DNA of 64,000 nucleotides from Nyssa sinensis (lineage: Eukaryota; Streptophyta; Magnoliopsida; Cornales; Nyssaceae). Position 1 is the stretch's first letter, and the number at the start of each line of letters is the position of its first letter. Below the pieces are notes generated by a model. The model had not been told where the DNA came from. It searched no databases and saw nothing but the letters and a program-made list of their open reading frames with translations. A program made the translations under genes and the position numbers. Where the stretch lies: the NCBI GenBank assembly GCA_008638375.1, contig CM018047.1:55307727-55371726 (forward strand). Direction: 5' to 3'. Shown in pieces: positions 13,233-23,603 of this stretch.

Positions 13233-13626
13233 CCTATATATACCCTCTATATATATATACCACTCATCACACACACACTAGACACACACACACTCAACCG
13301 ATTGCACACACCACACACAGTGCACACACTGTTCTGCCATATATACATACATATACATATTCACACATACATGTACATATATCATTTTACACATATACAT
13401 ATACATATATACATGTAATATCCCACACATGCATATATATATATATATATATATATTACATATACATAACACACATAACTCACATTTAAACTTTTCTAAT
13501 AATAATAACAATAATAATAATAATAATAACCATAACATTATAAAAAAAAAAAATTAATTTAATAACCAAGGAAAATTTTCATATATAAAAAAAAAAAATT
13601 TTGTTTTTCCGGGTTATTACAATTAT

Positions 13627-14430
13627 AGTGGAAGTCCCTACAATTATCAGATATCATAAGAAAAGTTAGTGTAATTATCGATAAGGATAAAGTATTAAGT
13701 TTATGTTTTCTGTTAATGTCTTTCTCTTGACAATTCTTACAAGAAAGATAAGTGTAATTATCCTAAAAAATTATTGTAACAGATATAAATTTACTTTAAT
13801 GATCAAATATGACTCACTTTTAGTATAAGTCAATCTGTCTAATTCGTCATACTCTAAACATTTTCTGTCAAATGAATAGTAGAGATTAAAAAATTACTTA
13901 CTTTATACTTTCTAAATTAACTTTTGTTTAATTGTAAAGTCAAATGAGTAATTTTATTTTAAAAGTAGAGCTGATATGACTAAATATATGTAGAAGTTGG
14001 TATTCATTGGTTTCAGATGCATTACACGTACGCTAATGAATGTACAACACATCAATAAAATTATCAATATGACACATTTTGTCAATGTGTTACATATTCA
14101 TTAGCTTAAGTACAATGCACTAGAATCAATAAGTAACTTTTCCTATACCAAAGATTATCAAATTATAGATAATTTTATATAGTATATATTTATTTCTTTA
14201 CTAATACATATATAGATATATATATATATATATATATACACACAAACAAGTCCATAATATCACAACAAAAGCACATTTGGGATAGTTTTGCAAAATATAA
14301 GGAAAGCAGGGTTATAAAGTGTGGCCTCCAACAGAACGGGGCCTTAAAGTTTTTTATTCTTTGGGGAACCATGCATTTCTCAGCTACAATTACTTCAATC
14401 ACTAGGCTAAATGGGATAATAAGTTAAGTT
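13627..14430. other. AT-rich stretch, nothing recognised
   Basis: Host sequence to the right of LTR A. It holds an (AT)n run at about 14212-14237. The reverse frame at 14190-14402 reads through that repeat and is not supported as a gene. Confidence 0.5.
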
Positions 14431-16760
14431 GATGCAAAAATTTTTGTCTCACATGAAAATTGTAACCAACTTTCCTGATATATTTAAAGTGGAAAAGATT
14501 CTACTAAATAATTTATGGGATAATAAGAGAGAATCTTGGAAATGATCCACTACTACATATTATATTGCATGTGCACGCACAAGCACTTAGCACTTGTACA
14601 TGTTATTAGAATTATATGATCATTTTTATTTGATTGGATCAAGTGAAGCTACTATGTGTAAAACATATAACAAAATATATAATGATAAATTTAGACACTA
14701 GCTTGAGACATGAATATGTTAACCAACTAATATCAGATGGAATTATCACCATAGTATATGTTAAATTAAGTAATAACTTGGCGGATTCATTTACTAAGGG
14801 ACTTTTTAAAGAATTGGTGAAAGGAAAATCTGGTGAAATGGGTTTAAAACTCTTTCTATAAAGTCACCTATAATGGAAATCCAATCGTGCATTAGCTAAA
14901 ACTAGAATAAGTTTTAATCGGCAATAACAAATTATAAATGATTGATGGAGCACTAGAATTTTTTTTTTTATTATATATTCTAGAATGTTTAATGTGTTAA
15001 CTTCAGTTAATCATCTTATAATTATTATTTAATAAGTTAATAATCTCTAATAATTAATAAAAAAACTGACTTTGTTCCATGATAAATAATTAATAATTTA
15101 TTACTTAATAATTAATACTTTTTTTTTAAGAAAATTCTTTATAATATTAATTATTAGAGAGATAAAATAGTTATACATGTACTTATATATATATATATAT
15201 CCCATTTACGATATGTTTTAGTAATTATATTTATAAATTCTATTAAAATTGGAGTTAAATGTATTGTAAGTAAGAAAAAGTATGACATGAGTAAGCATAA
15301 ATGTATTGTAAGTGAGGAAAATTATGACATGAGAAAGCACAAAAGTATAACTTCTTTAACTCAAAATGATATTATGAATTTTTATATAGCATAAATTGAA
15401 TATTATATTTATTTTTTTTATGAAATATTGAAATGCCGTAAAAAAGTTGAATATAAGGTCTATTTTTTTGTCGAAATTCACATGTGTATGAAATAATTTT
15501 TTATTAATAAAAATATAAAAAAAATTTATAATTAATAATTTCAATAATTAATAAATTTTTAATCTTCTAAGTCTATTAATTATAAGAGAGTCGACTCTAT
15601 TATGGTAAATCGAAGGCAAGTTTTATATACTCTTACTGAAGTTCAAGAAGTCTATCCAAGTGTATAAAGCAAGAAAGAATACTATAGGAACTCACCTATA
15701 TAAACATAAGTGGTATGACTTCTAACCAAAGTTGGGATCTACTTTTATAAATATTTATGAAAATCAAAATATATTAGATTATTATATTATGAGATTTTCG
15801 CTAAAATTGGATTGAATCGCGCGCGTGATTTTTCATGTCTAACATATAAGTCTTGGTTTAAGATTAGGTTATTAATGACTTTATTAGATATTTAAAATAG
15901 TTGATTAGTTGAAGGTTTAAATCGAGAAGTTCTTTTCTGTATGCATGAAGATATTTGCAATTAAATAAAAATATTATAATCAAATTAAGAGATTGTTGAA
16001 GTAGATTGTAAATTTAAAAGAGAGCGAAGTTTATGTATAAAAGTTTGTCCCTCACAAAAAATGTAACAAACTTTCCTTGTATATTTAAAGATGTACAAAT
16101 TCACTAAGTAACTTATGGGATAATAAGAGGAAAAATGATTCAGCATTTATTGAACATGCATGTGTAGGCACGTGGCACATGTGAGTGTGATCAGAATCGT
16201 ACGATAATTTTTATTTGATTGAATTGTGTGAGAAGCACTGGATTATTACTCTTGAAAGTTATTTTCTTTTAGGAAGTAACAAATTTTCAATTCAGAAAGA
16301 GACTTATTTTAATTAAATAGTCATATTTTTTTCGCAAAGGTATCTTTCATAAAAAAAAGTTATGACTAATCAAAATTATGTTTATAAAAGGCAATAACAT
16401 ATTAATCTAGACTTCACTTTGAATTTGAATTCCCGTCTCTCTCATTCTCACTTTACTTTTGTTAAGTCAAAATTTTGTGAAAATTTGTAAAAAAATAATC
16501 TTCAAAATTTTTGTAGGTTAGTGGTTTTGTTGTATCCTAAAAGAGTATTGCTTGAGCTCGACAACAAACTCTTGTGAGTAGGGGGTAATTAACACCTTAA
16601 GGCGAGGTAGATAGGTATTAGCCCGTCACCTTGTCTCATTTTCCCATAGAGAGGAGTGAGGGGTAACTTGTTGGCTTCTATCACAATTAATAGAAGTAGG
16701 CAAATGGTCTTCTTTTCTTTTATGTTATTAATTTCGCTTTATTTATTCATGCAATTATTA
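14431..16760 (+). mobile_element. Decayed Ty1/copia element (LTR pieces and RNase H end)
   Basis: Two related segments, 14431-14640 and 16028-16226, share 'tttgtc.ctcac', 'aactttcct', 'tatatttaaag', 'ttatgggataataagag' and 'tttttatttgattg', as copies of one LTR would. The right one follows a likely LTR start (TGTTGAAG at 15994) preceded by 'aaattaagagat', a weak polypurine tract. A copia RNase H end lies between them. About 15600-15990 resembles copia 3' untranslated sequence. The AT-rich stretch of about 14950-15590 looks foreign to the element and may be another insertion. Sequence from about 16540 ('gtagggggtaattaacacc') is LTR or leader-like. No full pol and no clean termini remain. Confidence 0.6.
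14634..14861 (+). pseudogene. Copia RNase H C-terminal fragment
   Basis: The 75-residue frame contains DTSLRHEYVNQLISDGII, then VKLSNNLADSFTKGL and a terminal MGLK, ending in a stop. This is the last part of the Ty1/copia RNase H domain (the 'RHxxVxxL...ADxxTKxL' signature) that closes the copia polyprotein. The rest of RNase H, reverse transcriptase, integrase and gag are absent upstream, where sequence resembling the element's own LTR adjoins directly. That points to a large internal deletion or rearrangement. The ATG used here is incidental; the fragment has no native start. Confidence 0.75.
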
Positions 16761-16995
16761 TTCTCTCTATTTCTTTTTTCTTTTATTTATGTCATGCGAT
16801 TTAAATCTTGTGGATGAACACTAGAGGCAAGTCCATTCAGATTGGGTGGGATGAGTGCTTAATACATTCCCATCTAATTCTCCGATTTATGATAGACTAG
16901 TTTGCTTTATTTTTTATCTATGTCAAAGGATTTAAAATATAATTAGTACCAAAAGTAATGTAATTTCTAATTTTCTTTACTATTTCTTTTACATG

Positions 16996-18461
16996 TGTTA
17001 GCCCTAGAGGTTTTCAAAGGGTATTTTAGTAACTTTGATAATAACAAAGTATTATCCAAGTAACAATGCAAATAGGTCATATAGGTCAAAAAAGATTGTT
17101 GACCAAGAAATGATAAAGTCCATCAAGCTAAAGGATTCCACTCAAGAACATGCTTCAAGGCAAGAATCAAAACAAGTGGAATGCTCTCACGATAAATCAA
17201 GAAAATGAACACACTCAAGTCCAAGGATTCAAGACAAGTCAAGTGAAATTTTTTTATTTTCATTATTTTGAGTTTTGAGTGACTCAGGATTCGATTGATA
17301 ATTGGTCGTAAGCTCTTACTATTTAAAATGATCAACTAAGAACTAACCTCAAATAATTTTTTAAAACAAAGGAAAATGCTATACTTTAAGTTTTTTAAGA
17401 TCAAAAGGTTTTGATAAAAGTACACTGAGAAAAATAAGTAAGAAGACATCCACTATCCAAACTAGTTGACCATTTTATGGAACCAGTAGACTGATTCTTA
17501 AAGCTTCTTCTTACATTGATCAAATCAGTTGACCAGTTCTAGTAACCAGTCGTCTTAGTGACCTTTTTCATAAAACAACCTAAACTCACTGTCCGATACA
17601 ATCGACCTCTAAGGAGAATCAATCGACTATTTTTCAAGGCTAAAATTAGTGTACATCAGAACCAATCGACTGATCCAAAAGACCATTCGACTGATTGTTC
17701 TTGAATAATTGAACCTTAAACCCTTTGGACAATTCAATTGACCTAATCAATCGACCAATCCTTAATTTAGTCAATTGTTTGATGATTCAGTTGATTGAAT
17801 CTGTCGATCTCGCAATTGCAAATTCAAATTTTGAACAGACAAAAAGGAAAAAAAATGGCTATTTATGAAAAGCAATGGACATATTATTTTAAGAGTTATA
17901 AATAGAGGTTCTCTAAGGCATTCTATGCCATCTCTTTATATGCTTACACTTCTACATCTCTATTCTTGACTTTAGATCCAAACATTAAAAATCTAGATCT
18001 AAAAGTTTTACTCATCTTAAATACTCTAAGCTTATACCAAATCTATCTATAGAGAGTGAGAATTTTATTGCACCAAATCTACTATTGAATAGAGTACCTT
18101 TTGGTAAATAACATTATATCATCTCATTGCTGTAAGAGTTGTAGGTAGGTGCTACCTAGTGTGGTAAAATGGTATATTTTGTTAGGATAAAAGGGTTGTA
18201 ATCTTCGCTTTGTAAATGTTTTGGTCTCCACCTGCAAAGAGGTCATTATAGTGGAAAAACTCAAGTGGGGACACTTGAGTCGAGGACGTAGAAAGTTTTT
18301 CAAACCTTGTAAACTACTATGTTTGCTTTCCTTGTCTCTCTCTTTATATTGTTTATTTATTTGTGCATTTACAATATTCATTTCTAAAGCTTCCAAAAAG
18401 AAACCAATATTTTCAAAATATCCTATTCACCCCCTCTAGGATAAATATCTGGGTAATAACA
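16996..18461 (+). mobile_element. Solo LTR or LTR remnant of a second copia element
   Basis: A plausible start TGTTAGCCCTAGAGG at 16996 is followed by dispersed 'TCGACTGA / GTTGACC' motifs (about 17460-17800), a good TATA box (TATAAATA at 17897-17904) and the 'cctattcaccccctctagg' block at about 18420. That order is typical of long copia LTRs. No primer-binding site follows, so this is a solo LTR or a decayed copy. The 3' limit is approximate. The open frames within (18124-18396 -, 18221-18439 +) are not coding. Confidence 0.5.
17897..17904 (+). promoter_or_regulatory. TATA box of a copia LTR
   Basis: TATAAATA stands in GC-richer surroundings about 100 bp after the TCGACTGA-rich zone, in the position of a U3 promoter. 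The predicted transcript would start about 30 bp downstream. Activity is unknown. Confidence 0.45.
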
Positions 18462-19019
18462 TGTATTTTCCATAGGTTGTAATCGGGTTTGATTGTTATT
18501 TGTCTAAAACAAGCTAGCGACTTCTTTCTTTATTCACATGCACCTAATCCGAAAAGGGTGTTCCCTCCCACCTTCAGGGAGGGGGATAGACGGGTTTTTC
18601 CAGCGGCGACGCTTACAATGATGCTCATATTCGACTCAAAAAAGCTTTATACGTTAGTAATTGAATATATTTATTGACAACAAAAAATGTCGCTAATACT
18701 CTTCAAATTTAAATTTTAATAAAATGTAAATTGTGTTTTTATTTTTTAATAATTTATTGTCATTTATCAAAATTTTCAAATCAAAAACAAATAAAATATA
18801 TTTTATCAATGAATACAAATTAAAATCAAATTTGGATCACTCAATATCCCTTTTTATCGATTAAGTTGAAAATGAGTGTAAGACGACCTTGTTTAGGACT
18901 TAAAGATTTAAAAACTAAAAAAATTGAAAAAAAAAACATAAAACATAATTAATTAATTTCACTGATTTATTACTGTGATTGCAACAAGTGGGTCAATGGG
19001 AAAAAATAAGAATCAAAAT
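18462..19019. other. AT-rich stretch, nothing recognised
   Basis: No recognisable coding or repeat signal apart from A/T-rich simple sequence. Confidence 0.5.
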
Positions 19020-19690
19020 TTTTGGAATAATTTTAGAAATATTCATTCATTTATGTTCATCATGACACTATCTCTATCATGTTGCACTCTCATATTAGTG
19101 TCTAAATTTCCATAAGATGCTACACCACTTCTTATCCTGTCCCCAATCCATGTCATGCACGATTTGCCTTTGGTGTATCGTTTCCCTTGACTAATTTTTG
19201 CACCTTTCCTTAGTAAAAAAATTAGCATGACCCTTACACTCTAAATCTCTTATTCGTATTGCAAGCACTGGAAAAGGAAACTGATGAGGATTATGGTTTG
19301 AGGTTGTAGAATTAACAAATCGTTGTCCAGAATCAGATTCCATGCTTATTTGGAAAGGGGGAGTAGCCTTCAACCATGATCCATACTGACTCTAACATCA
19401 ACCACCATCTTTTCCATCTTTAAATGATGTATAACACCCCGTTTCATCGTGTCCCAACATACCACAATAGTAACAAAATAAAGGGATCCATTTATATCTA
19501 AAATCAATCCAAATAACATCCCCAAAACTACTTGAATGTTTAAATATCCTTTGAAAAGGTTTATTAATAGGGATCTCTACTTGAATATGCAAAAACCTCT
19601 TACCACCTTCACTTTTAAAACTTTCATCCACATTGAGTGTGTTACCCATTCTATTCCCAATTTCAAATCCCACTTTAGAATGGCACACCC
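19020..19690 (-). pseudogene. LINE-type ORF1 zinc-knuckle fragment
   Basis: On the minus strand, 19691 down to 19398 encodes a stretch with VDESF, GGKRFLHIQVEIPINKP, WIDFRYKWIP and then FCYYCGMLGHDETGC, a clear CX2CX4HX4C knuckle (about 19437-19481). This combination is the C-terminal nucleic-acid-binding part of plant L1-type LINE ORF1 and of related zinc-knuckle proteins. Downstream, frames at 19373-19191 and 19228-19043 continue in other phases, so at least one frameshift is present. The upstream (N-terminal) part is cut at 19690, exactly where a CACTA terminus begins. The CACTA element therefore probably jumped into an older LINE. No reverse transcriptase is visible. Confidence 0.7.
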
Positions 19691-20048
19691 CACTACAAAA
19701 ATATGTACTTTTAGCGATGCGCATTATTAGCAACGCCCACTAAAGCGTCTCTAAAAGTGCCTTTTAGCGACGCATAAATATGGGTCTTCAAAAGTGATAA
19801 AAAAATCAATGTTCTCGCGTGAAAAAATGGGTGCAAACCTTTTAGTAATGCAAAATGGACCTTTAAGGACGCACATGTGCTTTGCTAATAATGAAATCTT
19901 TTAGTGACGAACTAGTGTGCATCACTGATAGTCTGCGTAAGTGAAATGATGCCATTTTACTTAGTTTTGGTAATGCTCAAGAACTTATTAGCGATGCTGG
20001 ACATGCATCGCTAATAAGTCCCCCTATTTTTTCCTCGCGACTAGATCT

Positions 20049-20050
<2 letters not shown>

Positions 20051-20086
<36 letters not shown>
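20051..20086 (+). repeat. (CT)n microsatellite in the CACTA leader
   Basis: An almost pure CT run, with a second, shorter CT run at about 20192-20208. CT runs of this kind are common in plant promoters and 5' leaders. Confidence 0.85.
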
Positions 20087-20088
<2 letters not shown>

Positions 20089-20215
20089 TCTCAGCTCTAT
20101 TTTGTTCTCTCTCTTTCTCTCTTTCTCACAGTCGCAGTGTCGTCGCTGTCGTCGACTGCTAGCCTAGCCCTGCTATCCATTGTTGCCTCTCTCTCTCTCT
20201 CTCTCTCTCAAGTAA

Positions 20216-21234
20216 GCAATCTTCCTATATGCATATGGTTTGAACCAAGACAACCTTGTTTTATATTTGATCAAGCATTTTATGTCTTTGGCATGTTTAT
20301 ATTATCATTTTCATATTTTCCATCCCTAATTGATTTAATCTCAAGCCAAATTTAGTTTCATTCTTATTTTTATTTTTCATTTATTTGAGCTAAATCATGG
20401 CAAGGCCAAGTATACTCGAATAGTGTTAGTTGATCTCTTTAAATTTGAAGAAAAAGATTACATATATATACATATATATATATATATAAATATCGTGGAT
20501 TTTGGACTATTTCTGTTAAATGAAATCCAACAAAATGAGGAAAATAAATAAAGTGGGTCAATTTATAACTTTTTTTAAAAAAAGATAAGTTAAAGAAGTT
20601 GGAAGTGGAACCAATACAACTTGACAACATTTATTCTAACTTTATTTATGATTTAACTCTAAAAGTTTAAGAACTTTATCTAAAATTGTATATATTAATC
20701 ATGAAATTTTTTGATACAAAGCTCATCAACATAGGTGAGGAGGAAGATTTACATTGTGTTTCACATTTATAAAACCTTTAAGGGTAAGGAAGTGACATAA
20801 TTCAATTGAATGTTGTAAATACTTTATTTTATGGATGAATTATATTAAATTTTAACTTTATTATAAGATAAGCCATATTAATCGGATTAAGAGAAAGTCA
20901 ATTTGATTATATAAGTTTTGATTTTTAATTTAACTATATTTTATGATGCTAAATTTGAGATAAAAATTTAGGGAAAAAAGAAGAAGTGCAACTTTGTTTT
21001 TTTTGGTTCTCTAATAAACATTAAGTAATAATTTTATTAAGTGTTTGAAATGACCATAACTATCTTAATGGTAGAAAGTAGTTAAAGAATCTAACTCTAT
21101 ATAGTAGAAGTATTCTCTATTTTTAATAAAGCTTGTGACTAATAATCTCTTATAGAGAACACAAGAAGCTTAGTCCATCTTTTATCATCCACTATCTATA
21201 TTGTGTAAGATTGGTGTAAGTTTCTTCAAATTCA
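20216..21234. other. CACTA interior without coding signal
   Basis: AT-rich sequence between the CT-rich leader and the tandem array. I see no transposase motif on either strand. The minus frame at 20439-20630 is low complexity. Confidence 0.5.
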
Positions 21235-22497
21235 TACTAGCCTGTCCAAATGACAAATTAGACTTGCACAAACTTACGGCATTCGGTTTGGATCCTCGAT
21301 TTGCAACTTATATGTAACTTTTTGCTCTAAAAAAGTCCATTTTAGATTTTTGATGGACCAAAACACCAAATATCAGCCTAACTATCCCAAAAAACCATCA
21401 TACACCTCAAAATTGACAAAGTATACTTATTCAAACTTATGACACTCGGTTTGGATCCTTGGTTTGCAACATATGCAACTTTTTGCTCTAAAAAGGCCCA
21501 TTATAGAGTTTTGAAGGATCCATCACACTGGATATCAGCCTAAGTACCCAAAAACCCATCACACACCTTCAAAATGACAAATTAGACTTGAACAAACTTA
21601 TGACACTTGGTTTGGATACTCGGTTTGTAACTTATGCAACTTTTCGCTTTAAAATGACCCATTTTGGGGTTTTAACGAACAAAAACACTGGTTATCGGCC
21701 TAACTACCTCAAAACCCCATCACACTCCTCAAAAATGAAAAATTAGACTTGCACAAAGTTATGACACTCAGTTTGGATCACCGGTTTGTAACTTATGCAA
21801 CTTTCTACTCCAAAAAGGCCTATTTTGAGATTTTGACGGACCGTAACACCGGATATCGACCTAAGTATCCTGAAACCCCATCACATACCTCAAAAATGAC
21901 AAATTAAACGTGCACAAACTTACGACACTCGGTTCGGATCCCTGGTTTGTAACTTATGTAACTTTTTGCTAAAAAAAGAGCCCATTTTGGGATTTTGATG
22001 GGCCAAAATACCGGATATTGGCCTAAGTACTCCAAAACATTATCACACACCTCAAAAATGAAAAAGTAGACTTGCAGAAACTTACGGTACTCGGTTCGGA
22101 TCCCCAGTTTGTAACTTATGCAACTTTCTACTCCAAAAGGGCCATTTTGGGGTTTTGATGGACCAAAACACCGTCTATCCACCGAAGTACCCTAAAACCC
22201 CATCACAGACCTCTCAAATGACATATTAGACTTGCACAAACTTACAACACTCAGTTCAGATCCCCGATTTGCAACTTATACAACTTTTTGCTCTAAAAAT
22301 GCCAATTTTGGGGTTTTGATGGACCAAAACACTAGATATTAGCCTAAGTACCTCAAAACCCCATCATACACCTCAAAAAGGATAAAATAGACTTTCACAA
22401 ACTTATAGGACTTGGTTCGGATCCCCGATTTGCAACTTATGTAACTTTTTACTCAAAAAATGCTAATTTTGGAGTTTTGACAGACCAAAACATCGGA

Positions 22498-23603
22498 TGT
22501 AACACCCCGAACCAAAAACCCCTGGATGAACTGGCCTGTATTACGAGATTAAAACTATAGTTTAATTCAAACTACGAAAAGCCCGAATGTCGGGATACAA
22601 TGTGAATAAGTGAACTATGTATAAGTGTATACAGATGTGAGTAAGTAGATACGTGTATATGTATGTATATGCATATATATTGATATATATATATATATGT
22701 ATATATATAATACACACATATAAGTGTGTATATGTATGTGAAATTATATTCATTGAAAAAGGCCACGGTTGCCGATCATGAACCCCTAATCCGTATAGGC
22801 CGGATTCCGGATCGTGACAGAGTGGAATCAAAGCAAAGGTTACTGGTCTTTGGGAAAGACCAAGATCGAAATTGAATTTGATGTTTCTTAAATAAATAAG
22901 AATAGGAAACTCTAGAGAACTAGGGAGACATTGAAAGATGGAGGTTGTTACTTGAATTTTGGAATCAATATTTCCTGGAAGATAGAATTAGTGACAAGAT
23001 AGAAATTTGGCGGCTCCTGATGATTGGTAGATGGAGTAACGATAGAAAGTGATTATTTGAATCACTCTTGGAGTCGATTAGATTACCCATTACTAATGAC
23101 TTAAGGGCGATAATATGGACTAAATGAAACTGAAAATTTTAATTAAGCATGCCTTATGATTATGCAAATTATTGATATAAGTTGCTATGAAATTAGTATA
23201 GTGAAGTGTATATATGCACCTTAGTTAAGTCAAGTTTGGAGGACCTAACTTTTTAAAGAGGGGAGAATGTAACACCCCGACCCAAAAACACTCGAGCGAA
23301 TTGGCCTACATTACGAGATTAAAACTATAGTTTAATTCAAACTAAGAAAAGCCCGTGTGTCGGGAAACAATGTGAATAAGTGAACTATGTACGGGTGTAT
23401 ACAGATGTGAGTAAGTAGATACGTCTATGTGTATGTATATGTATATGTATATGTATCGATATATATATATATATATATATGTCTATATATATATAATACA
23501 TACATATAAATGTGTATATGTGTGAAATTATGATCATTGAAAAAGACCTCCGTGGCCGATCATGAACTCCTAATCCGCATAGGCCAGATTCTGGGTCATG
23601 ACA
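22498..23603 (+). mobile_element. Miniature LTR retrotransposon (TRIM-like), Tekay-derived
   Basis: Two LTRs flank a 448-bp interior. The 5' LTR is 22498-22819 (322 bp) and the 3' LTR is 23268-23603 (336 bp). Both start TGTAACACCCCGA and end TGACA, and differ mainly in TA-repeat length. A primer-binding site follows three bases after the 5' LTR (TGGAATCAAAGC, 22823-22834, two mismatches to the initiator-Met tRNA site). A polypurine tract 'aaagaggggagaa' immediately precedes the 3' LTR. The interior has no coding capacity. It sits inside the 161-bp array. Its flanks TCGGA and CCAGA both derive from the array's CCGGA by single transitions, so a decayed 5-bp duplication is likely. It must move with proteins from another element. 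Confidence 0.88.
22823..22834 (+). other. Primer-binding site of the miniature element
   Basis: TGGAATCAAAGC matches the plant initiator-Met tRNA complement TGGTATCAGAGC at 10 of 12 positions and lies three bases after the 5' LTR, where minus-strand synthesis would be primed. Confidence 0.75.

Larger units (their letters stand above)
7537..13621 (-). mobile_element. Long solo LTR A, split by a nested LTR
   Basis: The element starts TGTCACGCCCCGAATTCC at 7537 and ends CCGGGTTATTACA at 13621, with a perfect 5-bp duplication ATTAT at 7532-7536 and 13622-13626. It is interrupted after 8107 by LTR B, so its own length is about 3.05 kb. There is no gag, pol, primer-binding site or polypurine tract, consistent with a solo LTR. 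By comparison with the PPT-linked Tekay LTR at 38205 its sense strand is minus. In that orientation it has an ATT-repeat zone, CA/TA repeats, the 13-bp-arm hairpin at 13206-13232, a purine-rich tract, a GTAAGT..ACAG interval and three GGAC..GTCC modules. The pyrimidine-rich frame at 12974-13489 is low complexity, not a gene. Confidence 0.9.

Noticed and set aside
12974..13489. 171-codon frame in LTR A (and similar frames at 10500-11062, 46796-47288, 63094-63541)
   Set aside because: The same CA/TA and pyrimidine repeats create such frames in every LTR copy. The translations are His/Thr/Tyr or Ser/Leu repeats with no conservation of protein sequence.
8108..13621. Tandem duplication of a 2.5-kb segment
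   Set aside because: The TGCTT duplication and exact continuation of the outer LTR explain the repeat as one LTR nested in another.
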